Shown here: piece by piece, positions 36,505 to 45,243 of the stretch | How the letters are laid out: the number at the start of each line of letters is the position of its first letter | Numbering within the stretch: the stretch's first letter is position 1 | Assembly (NCBI GenBank): GCA_026014615.1 | Contig: JAOZHZ010000020.1 | Coordinates: 310,001 to 374,000, forward strand | DNA length: 64,000 nucleotides | DNA from: Candidatus Bathyarchaeota archaeon | Lineage (GTDB): Archaea > Thermoproteota > Bathyarchaeia > Bathyarchaeales > Bathycorpusculaceae | Reading direction: 5' to 3' | Notes under the pieces: model-generated | What the model was told of the DNA's origin: nothing | Databases searched by the model: none | What the model saw: the letters and a program-made list of their open reading frames with translations, nothing else | Program-made: the position numbers and the translations under genes

Positions 36505-36849
36505 TTACTGATTCTTTTTCTTCTTTTCAGAAGCTGCACTTTCTGGCTCTGGTGCTTCCTCTGTCTTCTCTTCCATCTCAGTTGTTATTTCTTCGATTGG
36601 TTTTGGCGGAGGCGTTGTTGCCATGGTCCAGCCGATCCATGCGCCGATGAGCATTATTGCGACGAAGGCAATGAACACTGGTATTGCAATTACCCAGAAC
36701 CCTACGTTTGCGGTGCTGCCGAGCAGGCCAATCGTAACTAGCCAGTCTGGATAGAATAATGTGACAGTGTAAAGTATAGCGACTAGTGCACAGACGACAA
36801 GTATTGCTCCACCTATAGCTTGATCTTTACTCATTGTGTGATTCACCAC
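36505..36849 (-). CDS. small two-helix membrane protein with charged tail
   Basis: 114 residues: two membrane helices (AIGGAILVVCALVAILYTVTLF and FWVIAIPVFIAFVAIMLIGAWIGWTMA) then an acidic/basic tail (EEITTEMEEKTEEAPEPESAASEKKKKNQ). No enzyme motif is present and the family is not identified. It is a single gene with its own promoter, upstream of ahcY on the same strand. Confidence 0.6.
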   Translation of the reverse strand: MVNHTMSKDQAIGGAILVVCALVAILYTVTLFYPDWLVTIGLLGSTANVGFWVIAIPVFIAFVAIMLIGAWIGWTMATTPPPKPIEEITTEMEEKTEEAPEPESAASEKKKKNQ

Positions 36850-36913
36850 TTATAGAAGCATGTTTATGGTCATTGTCCTTTTAAAGTTTACCATGATTTT
36901 TAACAACCGCTTG

Positions 36914-38170
36914 TTAGGTGGTTCCCATTTCCCACGTTGAAAGATACCGTTTCTGTTCCTCAGTTAACGTGTCAATTTCTACGCCCATGGACTTTAGTTT
37001 GAGTTCAGCCACGTTTTCGTCGATTTGCTTGGGGACAACATAGACTTTGGGCTCCATCTTGTCGCGTTTAGCGACGTTTTCGGCGCATAAGGCTTGGTTT
37101 GCAAATGACATATCCATGACTTCAGAGGGGTGACCCTCGGCTGCTGACAGGTTCACGAGGCGGCCTTCGGCGAGCAAGTAAAGCTTTCTTCCGTCTGCTA
37201 ATGTGTATTCTTCCATGTTGGGTCGGATGGTTCGTTTTGCCTTGGAGAGTTCTTCTAGACTTTTTATGCTGATTTCCACGTTAAAGTGCCCACTGTTAGC
37301 TATTATGGCACCGTTTTTCATTTTTTCCATGTGTTCGCCGCGGATAACGTTCAAGTCACCTGTGGCTGTAACAAACATGTCGCCTATTTCTGCTGCCTGT
37401 GCCATAGGCATCACGCGGAACCCATCCATGGCTGCCTCCAACGCTTTAGTGGGTATAACCTCGGTTACGATGACGTTTGCGCCTAGGCCTTTTGCTCGCA
37501 TGGCGATGCCTCTGCTGCACCAGCCGTAGCCTGCGACGACGAAGTTTTTGCCTGCTAACAGGACGCTTGTGGCGCGTAGGATGCCGTCGATGGTGCTTTG
37601 TCCTGTGCCGTATCGGTTGTCGAATAGGTATTTGGTGTATGCGTCGTTTACGGCGATGATGGCGTATTTGAGGCTGCCGTCGTTTTCCATGGCTCTGAGC
37701 CTGACAACGCCCGTGGTGGTTTCTTCAGTTCCGCCTTTAACCATCTTTATCTGGTCTGGGCGTTTGCTGTGCAGTGTGCCAACTAGGTCTGCGCCGTCGT
37801 CCAACGTAATTTCTGGCTTGAAGTCGAGCACTTTGTCGATGCAGTTGTAGTATTCTTGGGTGTTTTGTCCGCGCCAAGCGAAAACGTGTACGCCTTCGGC
37901 GGCTAAAGCGGCTGCCACATCATCTTGCGTGGATAGGGGGTTTGAGCCGCAGAGGGCAACTTTTGCTCCTCCTGCAACCAGCGTTTCGACCAGTACGGCG
38001 GTTTCTTTGGTGACGTGTAGGCATGCTGCTAAGGTGAGGTCTTTTAGGGGTTTTTCTTCTGTGAAGCGTTTTTTGATTTGGCATAGCACTGGCATGTGCG
38101 CCGCGGCCCATTCGATTTGGAGTTTGCCTTGCGGTGCCAATTCTTTGTCTTTTACTTGGAATTCTTCCAT
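36914..38170 (-). CDS. ahcY: S-adenosylhomocysteine hydrolase
   Basis: 418 residues, typical for archaeal SAHH, which splits S-adenosylhomocysteine into adenosine and homocysteine with bound NAD. Motifs: [10 protein letters not shown] at the N-terminus, [29 protein letters not shown], the NAD-binding [25 protein letters not shown], and [10 protein letters not shown]. It recycles the product of the several methyltransferases nearby. The 35-bp tandem repeat lies 80 bp upstream of the start. Confidence 0.96.
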   Translation of the reverse strand: MEEFQVKDKELAPQGKLQIEWAAAHMPVLCQIKKRFTEEKPLKDLTLAACLHVTKETAVLVETLVAGGAKVALCGSNPLSTQDDVAAALAAEGVHVFAWRGQNTQEYYNCIDKVLDFKPEITLDDGADLVGTLHSKRPDQIKMVKGGTEETTTGVVRLRAMENDGSLKYAIIAVNDAYTKYLFDNRYGTGQSTIDGILRATSVLLAGKNFVVAGYGWCSRGIAMRAKGLGANVIVTEVIPTKALEAAMDGFRVMPMAQAAEIGDMFVTATGDLNVIRGEHMEKMKNGAIIANSGHFNVEISIKSLEELSKAKRTIRPNMEEYTLADGRKLYLLAEGRLVNLSAAEGHPSEVMDMSFANQALCAENVAKRDKMEPKVYVVPKQIDENVAELKLKSMGVEIDTLTEEQKRYLSTWEMGTT

Positions 38171-38250
38171 TGTGTTCTCCTCTTTTAAGGAGACTGTTGT
38201 GTTGGACTTACTATTTAGAATTTGCTTCGCTCTAAACCTGACAAAAAGCA

Positions 38251-38390
38251 GTATTCATACTGGTTTTTTTCACTGTTCCTGTATTGTATTCATACTGGTT
38301 TTTTTCACTGTTCCTGTATTGTATTCATACTGGTTTTTTTCACTGTTCCTGTATTGTATTCATACTGGTTTTTTTCACTGTTCCTGTATT
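38251..38390. repeat. tandem repeat, 4 copies of a 35-bp unit
   Basis: The unit begins GTATTCATACTGGTTTTTTT and continues CACTGTTCCTGTATT. Four perfect 35-bp copies start at 38251, 38286, 38321 and 38356; a decayed partial copy (GTATGCACGCTGG) follows. There are no spacers, so it is not CRISPR. It fills the divergent promoter region between ahcY (minus) and the kinase gene at 38452 (plus). Confidence 0.95.
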
Positions 38391-38451
38391 GTATGCACGC
38401 TGGAAAAGCTTATTACACTTTACTTAAAAATATGCATAAGAGGCTTTAACT

Positions 38452-39057
38452 TTGAAGGAACCCTTCCTTGAATTTGTCAAAACCAACCTTACCCCAAAGA
38501 CGCTACTGATTACATGTGGCTTACCCGCAAGCTACAAAACCGAGACTTCTCAGGAAGTTGCCAAAGCCAAAGGTTACACCATTCTGCGCAGTGATTTAAT
38601 TCGGTTGGAGGTACTCAAGAACGAGGACATTTTTGATGTTAAGGTAGCTGGGAACATGAATAAGCGGCTTTCTGTGTATGATGAGGTTTTTCGTAGGGCT
38701 GATGAGTTGGCTAAGAAGGGTGAGGGCGGTGTTATTTTGGATGCTACTTTTGTTACTCAGGAGCTGCGGCTGCGGGCGGCGGAGATTGCGGCGAAGAATG
38801 GTTTGATGTTTGTTGTTATGCAGACGACTTGTCCTCAAGAGGTTTCTATTGCTCGGATTATGCGTCGAACTAAGGAGAAGTATGAGTCTAATGCTTTGAC
38901 GGAGGAAGCTTATCTTGCGAACAAGAACAAGTTTGAAGCGGTAGATTTGGATGACTTGAAGAATCGTTATCCGCAGCTTAAAGTGACGCACCTGATGGTG
39001 GACACGTGCAGTGACGAAACCGATCAATGGTACGTTGTCGGGGTGGAAAAAAGGTAA
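38452..39057 (+). CDS. predicted P-loop kinase (COG0645-like)
   Basis: 201 residues from TTG 38452. A TATA-like 'cttaaaaatat' lies about 25 bp upstream, so the mRNA may have almost no leader. The P-loop is GLPASYKTETS, with Tyr replacing the usual Gly before Lys (GxxxxYKT). Later features are LRSDLIRLE, VILDATFVTQELRLRAAEIA and the LID-like ARIMRRTKEKYE. The family phosphorylates small molecules or is fused to APH-like kinases in bacteria; an APH-like gene lies 0.9 kb downstream. Substrate unknown. Confidence 0.72.
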   Translation: MKEPFLEFVKTNLTPKTLLITCGLPASYKTETSQEVAKAKGYTILRSDLIRLEVLKNEDIFDVKVAGNMNKRLSVYDEVFRRADELAKKGEGGVILDATFVTQELRLRAAEIAAKNGLMFVVMQTTCPQEVSIARIMRRTKEKYESNALTEEAYLANKNKFEAVDLDDLKNRYPQLKVTHLMVDTCSDETDQWYVVGVEKR

Positions 39058-39074
39058 CACAGGCACCGCGAGCC

Positions 39075-39944
39075 ATGTTGATTGATTTACATATTCACTC
39101 GAAAAGCTCGGACGGGAAATTTTCAGTAGAAGAAATCATGGCTGAAGCTAAAGCGCGAAGCATAGGTGTCTTGTCGATTACCGACCACGACTCTACAGGC
39201 TGTCAAACCCGCGCTGTAACGGTAGCCAAGGACACCGGTGTCCGTTACGTGTGCGGTGTTGAGTTGAACGTGACGTTTTCGCATCCTCGTTTTCGCGGGG
39301 GCAAAGCTGTTTCGCTGGATTTCTTAGGCTACCAGTTTAACCCTGAAAACGAAGATTTGAAAAGCAAGTTGGATTTGATGGCGAAATACCGTGAGGAACG
39401 TGCTGCAAAAATACTGGAGAACCTAAACGGCGAATTTAGCAAAGAAGGCATTCCGAAGCTGACGAAAGCTGATTTAGCCGAAATCGAAGCGTCGGTTGAT
39501 GGAGTGTTGGGTAGACCTCACATCGCCGATTATTTAGTGAAAAAGAAGATTGTTCAAACTCGACAGGAAGCATTTGACAAGTACCTCGTAAAATGTGACG
39601 TCCCCAAGTATCCTTTGTATCTTGAGGAGGCTTCCAAGCTGATACGCGATGCGGGCGGTAAACTGGTTTTAGCTCATCCCAACGACCCTCACGGCACCTC
39701 TCTTGTCTCTTTGACCAAATCCTTGGCTGAACAAACAGGCATCGTGGAGTCTTCTATGCTTGATTTTATTGATGGAGTGGAAGGCTGGCACTCCAGACAC
39801 GACACAGAAACAACGCAGCATTACATGAAATTCGCTAAAGCACACAACTTGCTGATTACGGGCGGAAGCGACTGCCACCAGAAACCCACTATAATGGGCA
39901 CGGTTCCAGTTCCCGGCTGGGTTGCCGACCAATTCCAGTCTTAA
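39075..39944 (+). CDS. PHP-domain phosphoesterase (TrpH-like)
   Basis: About 289 residues from ATG 39075 (MLIDLHIHSKSSDGKF); the track's upstream GTG is unlikely because PHP proteins begin right at this motif. Metal ligands appear in DLHIHSKSSDG, LSITDHDSTGC, GVELNVTF, LVLAHPND and GGSDCHQK. These enzymes hydrolyse nucleotide or sugar phosphates, e.g. 3',5'-nucleoside bisphosphates. Start and preceding stop are 17 bp apart, so it is probably co-transcribed with the kinase gene. Confidence 0.87.
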   Translation: MLIDLHIHSKSSDGKFSVEEIMAEAKARSIGVLSITDHDSTGCQTRAVTVAKDTGVRYVCGVELNVTFSHPRFRGGKAVSLDFLGYQFNPENEDLKSKLDLMAKYREERAAKILENLNGEFSKEGIPKLTKADLAEIEASVDGVLGRPHIADYLVKKKIVQTRQEAFDKYLVKCDVPKYPLYLEEASKLIRDAGGKLVLAHPNDPHGTSLVSLTKSLAEQTGIVESSMLDFIDGVEGWHSRHDTETTQHYMKFAKAHNLLITGGSDCHQKPTIMGTVPVPGWVADQFQS

Positions 39945-39950
39945 CTTTTT

Positions 39951-40967
39951 TTACAGTTTCTCTGCGTAGGCTGCTGCCAGTTTGAGGTATGCTTGTGCCT
40001 CTTTTATGGCAGCTTGTTTTTCCCTGTCTTCTATGTTGGGGTCGCTAAGTCTGAAGCCGACGACTTTTCCGCGCACATACGCTCTATAACATTTATAGAA
40101 TGCCAGAAGTTTCAGTAGTTCAGTGTCGCCAGAGTACTCCACGTACTTCTTTACGAAAAAGTCTGAAAGGTCACTTCTCCCTTTGAAATCCAAATCCATA
40201 GCCAGAAACGACATATCCGCGGCAACGTCGGAGTACCTGAAGCGTTCGTTAAACTCTATGGCGTCAAAAATGTAGACTCGGTCAGCCACAAAAATGTTGC
40301 CTGAATGAATATCGCCATGACAATCTTTCACTTTGCCTTCCTTAAATCTTTTCTCAAAAAGCGCCTCGTTGTTTTTCATGAAATCGTTAACTTTTTTCTG
40401 GATTAATTCGAAGTCATTTTTGGAGATGGTTTTGTCTTTGACGTTTTGTGTTTGTTCAAAGTTTTCTTTCCAGTTGACTTTTACGGTTTCAAGGGAGCCA
40501 ATTTGACTTATTTTTTCGTTTGTTTCGGCTTTTGCGTGGAATTCGGCGATAATTTTTGCGATGTTGTCGATGAGTTTTTCGTCGACTTTGTCTTCTTCAA
40601 GGAGTTTAGTCATAATCTTTTCTTGTGGTATGTGCTTCATTTTCAGGGTGTACTCGACGGGTTCTCCTTCGCCTTTAATCTTGATTTCTCCCGATGTGGC
40701 TGATTTGTTTATGGGGGCAACTTCGATGTACATGTCCCCGCAGAGGCGTCTGTTGAGTTGCAGCTCTGTTTCGCAGAAGGCGCGCCTTTTTTCCAGAGTG
40801 CCAAAGTCCAGAAAGCCAAAGTTCACGGCTTTTTTAACTTTGTAAACAAAGTTTTCGGTTAAGAACACGTAGGATATGTGAGTTTGGACCAGTTCAATTT
40901 GCCCTGTGTCTTTTTCGTAGGCTTCGGGCTTCATCAGGGCGTCTACTACTTGTTTTTGAGTCTGCAT
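39951..40967 (-). CDS. aminoglycoside-phosphotransferase-like kinase (COG2187)
   Basis: About 338 residues from ATG 40967 with AGGGG upstream. The N-terminal ETHISYVFLTENFVYKVKKAVNFGFLDFGTLEKRRAFCETELQLNRRL holds the nucleotide loop and lysine. The catalytic loop HGDIHSGNIF and metal motif IFDAIEFNERF are those of the APH/choline-kinase fold. In bacteria this COG2187 domain is often fused to a COG0645 P-loop kinase, and that partner type is encoded separately at 38452. Cellular substrate unknown; antibiotic resistance is not implied. Confidence 0.82.
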   Translation of the reverse strand: MQTQKQVVDALMKPEAYEKDTGQIELVQTHISYVFLTENFVYKVKKAVNFGFLDFGTLEKRRAFCETELQLNRRLCGDMYIEVAPINKSATSGEIKIKGEGEPVEYTLKMKHIPQEKIMTKLLEEDKVDEKLIDNIAKIIAEFHAKAETNEKISQIGSLETVKVNWKENFEQTQNVKDKTISKNDFELIQKKVNDFMKNNEALFEKRFKEGKVKDCHGDIHSGNIFVADRVYIFDAIEFNERFRYSDVAADMSFLAMDLDFKGRSDLSDFFVKKYVEYSGDTELLKLLAFYKCYRAYVRGKVVGFRLSDPNIEDREKQAAIKEAQAYLKLAAAYAEKL

Positions 40968-41123
40968 TCTGCGTTTCCCCTGAATGAACAAACTTGTATG
41001 GACTAATATAGGCGTATCTACATTCAGAGTTAGATTCTTGTATATCGCGATATTAGAATTACCGTTTAAATACCCCCGTGGTTTAATTATCCGTTACCTT
41101 TGGGACACCGCGAGAGAGGCGCT

Positions 41124-41225
41124 ATGGAAGCTCAAGAAATTGAACAACTGAAGAGCGCTTTAAAAGAACACGGCTACACACAAAGAGTGATTGAAAAAAT
41201 CGTTAACTGGTACCAGCTACACTAA
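41124..41225 (+). CDS. 33-residue small protein
   Basis: Too short for the ORF track. ATG 41124 to TAA 41225 encodes MEAQEIEQLKSALKEHGYTQ...WYQLH, an amphipathic helix pair ending in an aromatic-rich tail. A TATA-like 'gtttaaataccc' (41064-41075) lies about 55 bp upstream and GAGAGG precedes the ATG. The stop lies 5 bp from the end of pyrE on the other strand. Promoter, ribosome site and compact fit suggest a real gene; function unknown. Confidence 0.5.
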   Translation: MEAQEIEQLKSALKEHGYTQRVIEKIVNWYQLH

Positions 41226-41230
41226 TCTGG

Positions 41231-41872
41231 CTACTTTTTAATGTAACTCAAAACCTTTTCCATCTGCTCTTTTGAAATGCTTCCTGTTTGATACAGTGAA
41301 TCAACAATTTCAGAGACCTTCGCCAAAGCATCCACTTTGAAGCCTATTTTTTCCAAGTTTTCTTTGCCGCCTTGTTCCCTGTTAACCACAACCAGCAAAT
41401 GTTTCACGTTTGCACCCAACTCCTGAAGTGGCTTTACACCCTCTATCTTGGATAAGCCCTCGCTGACCACATCGTCAAAAAACAAAATGTTGTCACCTTC
41501 AGCCGCGTCCGCGCCTGCAATTCTTCCCGTCACGCCATATGCCTTGCTTTCCTTTCTCACAATGATACACGGCAAATCCAGTTTACAGGCGATGCTGGGT
41601 GCAATCACTGCGCCTTTGAGTTCGATGGAAGCCAACTTGTTGATTTTTTCCGAGGAAAGGAGAGGCATGATTTTTTCTGCTGCCGCTTCCGCGATTATGC
41701 AGAGGTCTTTGGGTGAAGATAGTAGTCGTGCCATGTCGATGTAGTAGGGGCTAATGGCTCCTGACTTAATTTTGAAGCTGCCAAACTTGATGCATCCTGA
41801 CCTGAAAAGTGCACCTGCAACTCTTTCCGCGTAACCGTTCATATCCAAGTTCCCAACCTTGAGTGTACCCAC
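41231..41872 (-). CDS. pyrE: orotate phosphoribosyltransferase
   Basis: 213 residues as in the track; internal ATG at 41842 (MNGYAERV) is an equally good start. Features are FKIKSGAISPYYIDMARLLSSP, IIVRKESKAYG and the PRPP-binding loop ILFFDDVVSEGLSKIEG. The enzyme joins orotate to PRPP in UMP synthesis. It is a single gene here; no pyrF neighbour is present. Confidence 0.93.
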   Translation of the reverse strand: MGTLKVGNLDMNGYAERVAGALFRSGCIKFGSFKIKSGAISPYYIDMARLLSSPKDLCIIAEAAAEKIMPLLSSEKINKLASIELKGAVIAPSIACKLDLPCIIVRKESKAYGVTGRIAGADAAEGDNILFFDDVVSEGLSKIEGVKPLQELGANVKHLLVVVNREQGGKENLEKIGFKVDALAKVSEIVDSLYQTGSISKEQMEKVLSYIKK

Positions 41873-42026
41873 AAAGATTTAACCGTTTACTGATTTTCTT
41901 TTGGCTGATGTGTTCTGGAGCATTCGATGTTGCCCTCCCCTATATCTCTGCTTGATCTGGTTTTTAGATGTGTGAGGTTGGAGCCTCGTTTTCTTGTTGT
42001 AGTGGCTTAAGAAGACTTTGTCTTTC

Positions 42027-42329
42027 CTATAGTGTCAAGGTGTCTGTCTTTTTCTTGTATGTGTTAGTTTGGCTTGTTAGCAATGTTTGGGCCGAATCGT
42101 AGATTTCCTCGATTGTGATGGGCGTGTCGTTTATGGTTTGTTGTCCTTGCTCTGTTAGGCTGTAGACTTTTCCTGACCTGCCTTCGACGCAGTGTATTTG
42201 TCCTTGTTCTTCCAGAGTGTAGAGTTTAAAATAGACGGTGCTTGGGCCAATCTTGATGCCGAATTTCTTTGCTATGGCTCCAATTATTTCGTATGCACTC
42301 ATAGAATGCTGCTTCAAAATGCACATCAT
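42027..42329 (-). CDS. PadR-like winged-helix regulator
   Basis: 100 residues. ILKQHSMSAYEIIGAIAKKFGIKIGPSTVYFKLYTLEEQGQI followed by GKVYSLTEQGQQTI is a PadR-type winged helix; the usual C-terminal dimerisation helices are short. The reading frame is open for a few codons upstream (VGERVLRAFLDLV) and matches PadR N-termini, but no start codon is available, so the ATG is used. It is divergent from the secreted-protein gene at 42705, and the AT-rich palindrome between them could be its operator. Confidence 0.72.
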   Translation of the reverse strand: MMCILKQHSMSAYEIIGAIAKKFGIKIGPSTVYFKLYTLEEQGQIHCVEGRSGKVYSLTEQGQQTINDTPITIEEIYDSAQTLLTSQTNTYKKKTDTLTL

Positions 42330-42548
42330 GACTAAGTCTAAAAAGGCTCTAAGTACCCTTTCCCCAACACTAGGCTTAAGCCTTAACTCAAAACAGTCCC
42401 TCTTTGTGCTTCCTGAGCTATGTCGGGTGGCTTCAAATGCGATTTAACCAAAAGTTGCATTAAAACATTTTGGGCAGCTGTCTTTTCCGCGTCTTTTGTT
42501 CAACACAAGAACGCCCCACCAAAATATAACGCCGTTGTTATCGTTCAG

Positions 42549-42575
42549 AATAATAATATTATTAATAATATTATT
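42549..42575. repeat. AT-rich palindrome, two 12-bp units in tandem
   Basis: AATAATATTATT occurs twice in direct succession (42552-42563, 42564-42575). Each unit is its own reverse complement, so the whole 24 bp is also a perfect palindrome. It lies between a PadR-like gene and a secreted-protein gene transcribed away from each other. Confidence 0.75.
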
Positions 42576-42704
42576 CCACAAGAAACCCTATACCCAACTT
42601 CTATACATACACGCCAAACAGCCCGAACTACACTGCTCAGAAACATGTTCCTGTTTTGCCTAATAGAGGGCAAAAAAACATTAACAGAGGAGGTGATAGA
42701 GGAA

Positions 42705-43445
42705 ATGAAAAAAGCAAAGGAAAATAGGGCCTTTTCATTTATTACTGTTGTCACATTTTTCGCAGTTTTAATTTTAGTAACTAGCAATTTTAGTGTTGTT
42801 TGCGCAAGTTCTTCTTCAAGTAATAATGTGGCACTACCTGTTTTTCTTGAAAACCTGTTAGTCAATTCTCATCCGAATGCAAGTAAGGCCGAGTTAAACC
42901 AAATCCGCGCTATATGGATAAATCAAATAGAGTTGAAAGAAGAACGTATTGCATCTACTAACGGTGCTGTCCTAAATTACAAGCCTTCAGATACTAGATC
43001 TGGCAGTTACATGTCTGACTATTTAGACTATGAAGAATTTGGTGGAGGGGTTGTCTATGACGGTCCCAACATGGAAGGTTTAGTTGACTATAACTACGCG
43101 CGATTCTATACTCCGTACGATAATGCTGGAGCAAGTGTAATAGGAGAACTGAGTAGCGCTGCAACAGGAGATGTTTACGTTGTAGGCAAATTAGGGCCAA
43201 CTGGATATGGGCAGAACGGAAATTACTTCACTGTGTTTGGAAACAATGTGTCTGACAAGAATGACGAAGGATGGCGGGATAATTTTATAGGCTATGGAGC
43301 CGTTAATCATACATATCCTGTGTACAATTACATAGGTCTAACTCAGAACACTTATGTGTATGTAGCTGTTGGTGTTGTTACGATGGGCGGCGAATGTACT
43401 TATAATGACGTATTGGGCGATATCGTTTGGTTCACGAATGCGTGA
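42705..43445 (+). CDS. secreted protein, unknown function
   Basis: 246 residues from ATG 42705, preceded by GGAGGTGA; the track ORF start (42420) includes non-coding leader. A signal peptide (FSFITVVTFFAVLILVTSNFSVVCA) is followed by a mature domain rich in Gly, Tyr and Asn (NYARFYTPYDNAGASVIGELSSAATGDVYVVGKLG). No membrane anchor or enzyme motif was found. The family was not recognised. Confidence 0.72.
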   Translation: MKKAKENRAFSFITVVTFFAVLILVTSNFSVVCASSSSSNNVALPVFLENLLVNSHPNASKAELNQIRAIWINQIELKEERIASTNGAVLNYKPSDTRSGSYMSDYLDYEEFGGGVVYDGPNMEGLVDYNYARFYTPYDNAGASVIGELSSAATGDVYVVGKLGPTGYGQNGNYFTVFGNNVSDKNDEGWRDNFIGYGAVNHTYPVYNYIGLTQNTYVYVAVGVVTMGGECTYNDVLGDIVWFTNA

Positions 43446-43636
43446 GAATATACCCTGCTACGATAACCTGTTTGATCTGACTTGACACAAAAACCCTGCC
43501 GCTGTACTTTTCCATCAAAGGGCAAAACAAAAACTGGTTTCCCATTTTTGTGTTTAGAACTTGTCAAAATTCTATTAATATATTGCCTTGACTGACAAGT
43601 TATTATTATGTTCCTTTTAACTTACGATTTTTTAGA

Positions 43637-43656
43637 CTGTTCCTTTGGTGGAACAG
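43637..43656. promoter_or_regulatory. dyad upstream of the beta-propeller surface gene
   Basis: TGTTCC-TTTGGT-GGAACA, about 60 bp before the start at 43715, with a second TTGTTCC just downstream. It could be an operator or small hairpin. Confidence 0.35.
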
Positions 43657-43714
43657 ATTGTTCCTTGAATAAAAATAAGTAATGTGCTGCCTTACTCCTA
43701 TTAAAGGGAATCAA

Positions 43715-45136
43715 ATGAGAAAAAAAGCTCTGCTCTATATACTCTCTGTTTCACTGCTCTCAACTTTGTTAGTTCAGGCTCAAGCCGTTAGGGTAGATTC
43801 TCAAACAGTTGAAAATATGGCATACACTTCAGCAGAGATACCTACAGGGATAGCAGTTGAACTATACGGAGGTGCATTTGATGACGAGGCAGCTGGACTC
43901 GTTCAGACGAGCGATGGAGGATACGCGATAGCTGGAACCACAACTTCCTTTGGTGCGGGCGGCGGTGATTTTTGGTTGATCAAAGTTGACGCAAACGGCA
44001 CTATGGCGTGGAACCGCACATATGGAGGATCAAAATCTGATGTTGCAACGGTTATCGTTCAGACAAGTGACGGAGGATACGCATTAGCAGGTGAAACTTG
44101 TTCGTTTGGTGTAGGTGAGAGCGATTTTTGGTTGGTTAAAGTAAACTCTTCTGGGCAAATGCAATGGAACAAAACATATGGGCAAGCAACAGCAGATAAA
44201 GCCACTTCTATGATTCAAACTATCGACGATGGATACGCTATAGTGGGATACTCAATAGAAAACGGCGTAAATGGAGATACGTTGTTTGTTAAAACTGATT
44301 CCTCTGGTAAAATTCAGTGGAACAGAACATATAGCGGGTCTGAAGGAGGGCGTGCATATTCAATAGTTCAAACCAGTGATGGCGGGTACGCGTTAGCGGG
44401 AACAACAAGTTCGGTTAATGATGGTGGTCAATCGGACTTCTGGCTTGCCAAGACAGATTCAAACGGACTTATAAAGTGGAGCAAAACCTACACAGAACAA
44501 AAAACTGACAGCGCAAAATCTGTTATCCAAACAAGTGACGGAGGATACCTATTAGCAGGCTATACAACTCGAGCAATACTCGACTCTCCACATGTTTGGG
44601 TACTTAATTTAGATGCAGAAGGAAACGCGAAATGGAATGTAACTTGGGCTCCTAGAGAACCCGCTATAGCCGACAAAGTGATTCAAACAAGTGACGGAGG
44701 ATACGTGGTATCGGGGTGGACAAGCGCTCTTAAAGGCTTTAATGGTTTGAGTAGCTACATGTTTTTGATTAAACTGGATATTAACGGCAATATGCACTGG
44801 AATAGTTCCTACGAAGGGTTAGGCGACAGTAATGCACTTTTTGTAGTACAAACAGATACAGGTGGCTATACAACGGCAGGCACAACGCGATCTGCTGAGG
44901 AGTATTCACATTATGATATATGGTTTGCTCAATTGGACCCATCTGGCGTTCTGCAGTCACTGTCCCCAATACCTACAGCCCCCGCCCCAGAAACTTCACC
45001 AACAGTACCTGAATTTACTTCAACAGCAGTTTTAGCTTTGGCTATTATAACCTGTGTTGTTGCGTTAACCTTGAAGAGACGACAAGCTTTGTCCGGTAAT
45101 AGGTTATTCAAGTTAAAAGTTGCCTCGTCTCGGTGA
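43715..45136 (+). CDS. secreted beta-propeller protein with VPEF C-terminal anchor
   Basis: About 473 residues from ATG 43715 (MRKKALLYILSVSLLSTLLVQAQA, signal peptide). The body has about seven repeats with the core 'VQTSDGGYALAGTTSS...DFWLIKVDxNGxMxWNxTYGG', as in bacterial/archaeal beta-propellers. The C-terminus is TVPEFTSTAVLALAIITCVVALTLKRRQ: a PEF-like motif, a membrane helix and a basic tail, the tripartite signal used by archaeosortases. An archaeosortase-like protein is encoded at 61498. Probably a cell-surface protein. Confidence 0.83.
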   Translation: MRKKALLYILSVSLLSTLLVQAQAVRVDSQTVENMAYTSAEIPTGIAVELYGGAFDDEAAGLVQTSDGGYAIAGTTTSFGAGGGDFWLIKVDANGTMAWNRTYGGSKSDVATVIVQTSDGGYALAGETCSFGVGESDFWLVKVNSSGQMQWNKTYGQATADKATSMIQTIDDGYAIVGYSIENGVNGDTLFVKTDSSGKIQWNRTYSGSEGGRAYSIVQTSDGGYALAGTTSSVNDGGQSDFWLAKTDSNGLIKWSKTYTEQKTDSAKSVIQTSDGGYLLAGYTTRAILDSPHVWVLNLDAEGNAKWNVTWAPREPAIADKVIQTSDGGYVVSGWTSALKGFNGLSSYMFLIKLDINGNMHWNSSYEGLGDSNALFVVQTDTGGYTTAGTTRSAEEYSHYDIWFAQLDPSGVLQSLSPIPTAPAPETSPTVPEFTSTAVLALAIITCVVALTLKRRQALSGNRLFKLKVASSR

Positions 45137-45243
45137 ATGATTAAAAGTTATCCCGCCCAGCAAACCTGTCGCGTGATTGGGCGCGTTTTTGTTTGGAACC
45201 GTTACAGTCAAATGCCTCGACACAAATCTATCATTGACAACTT

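Noticed and set aside
38222-38471. CRISPR array or repetitive protein at the 35-bp repeats
   Set aside because: Units are contiguous with no spacers, and the ORFs across them ([12 protein letters not shown]...) are by-products of the repeat.
38452-39057. a second PSTK
   Set aside because: It has a P-loop kinase fold, but the PSTK signatures seen in the 27167 gene (DTPxExAxxWNxxRG) are missing.
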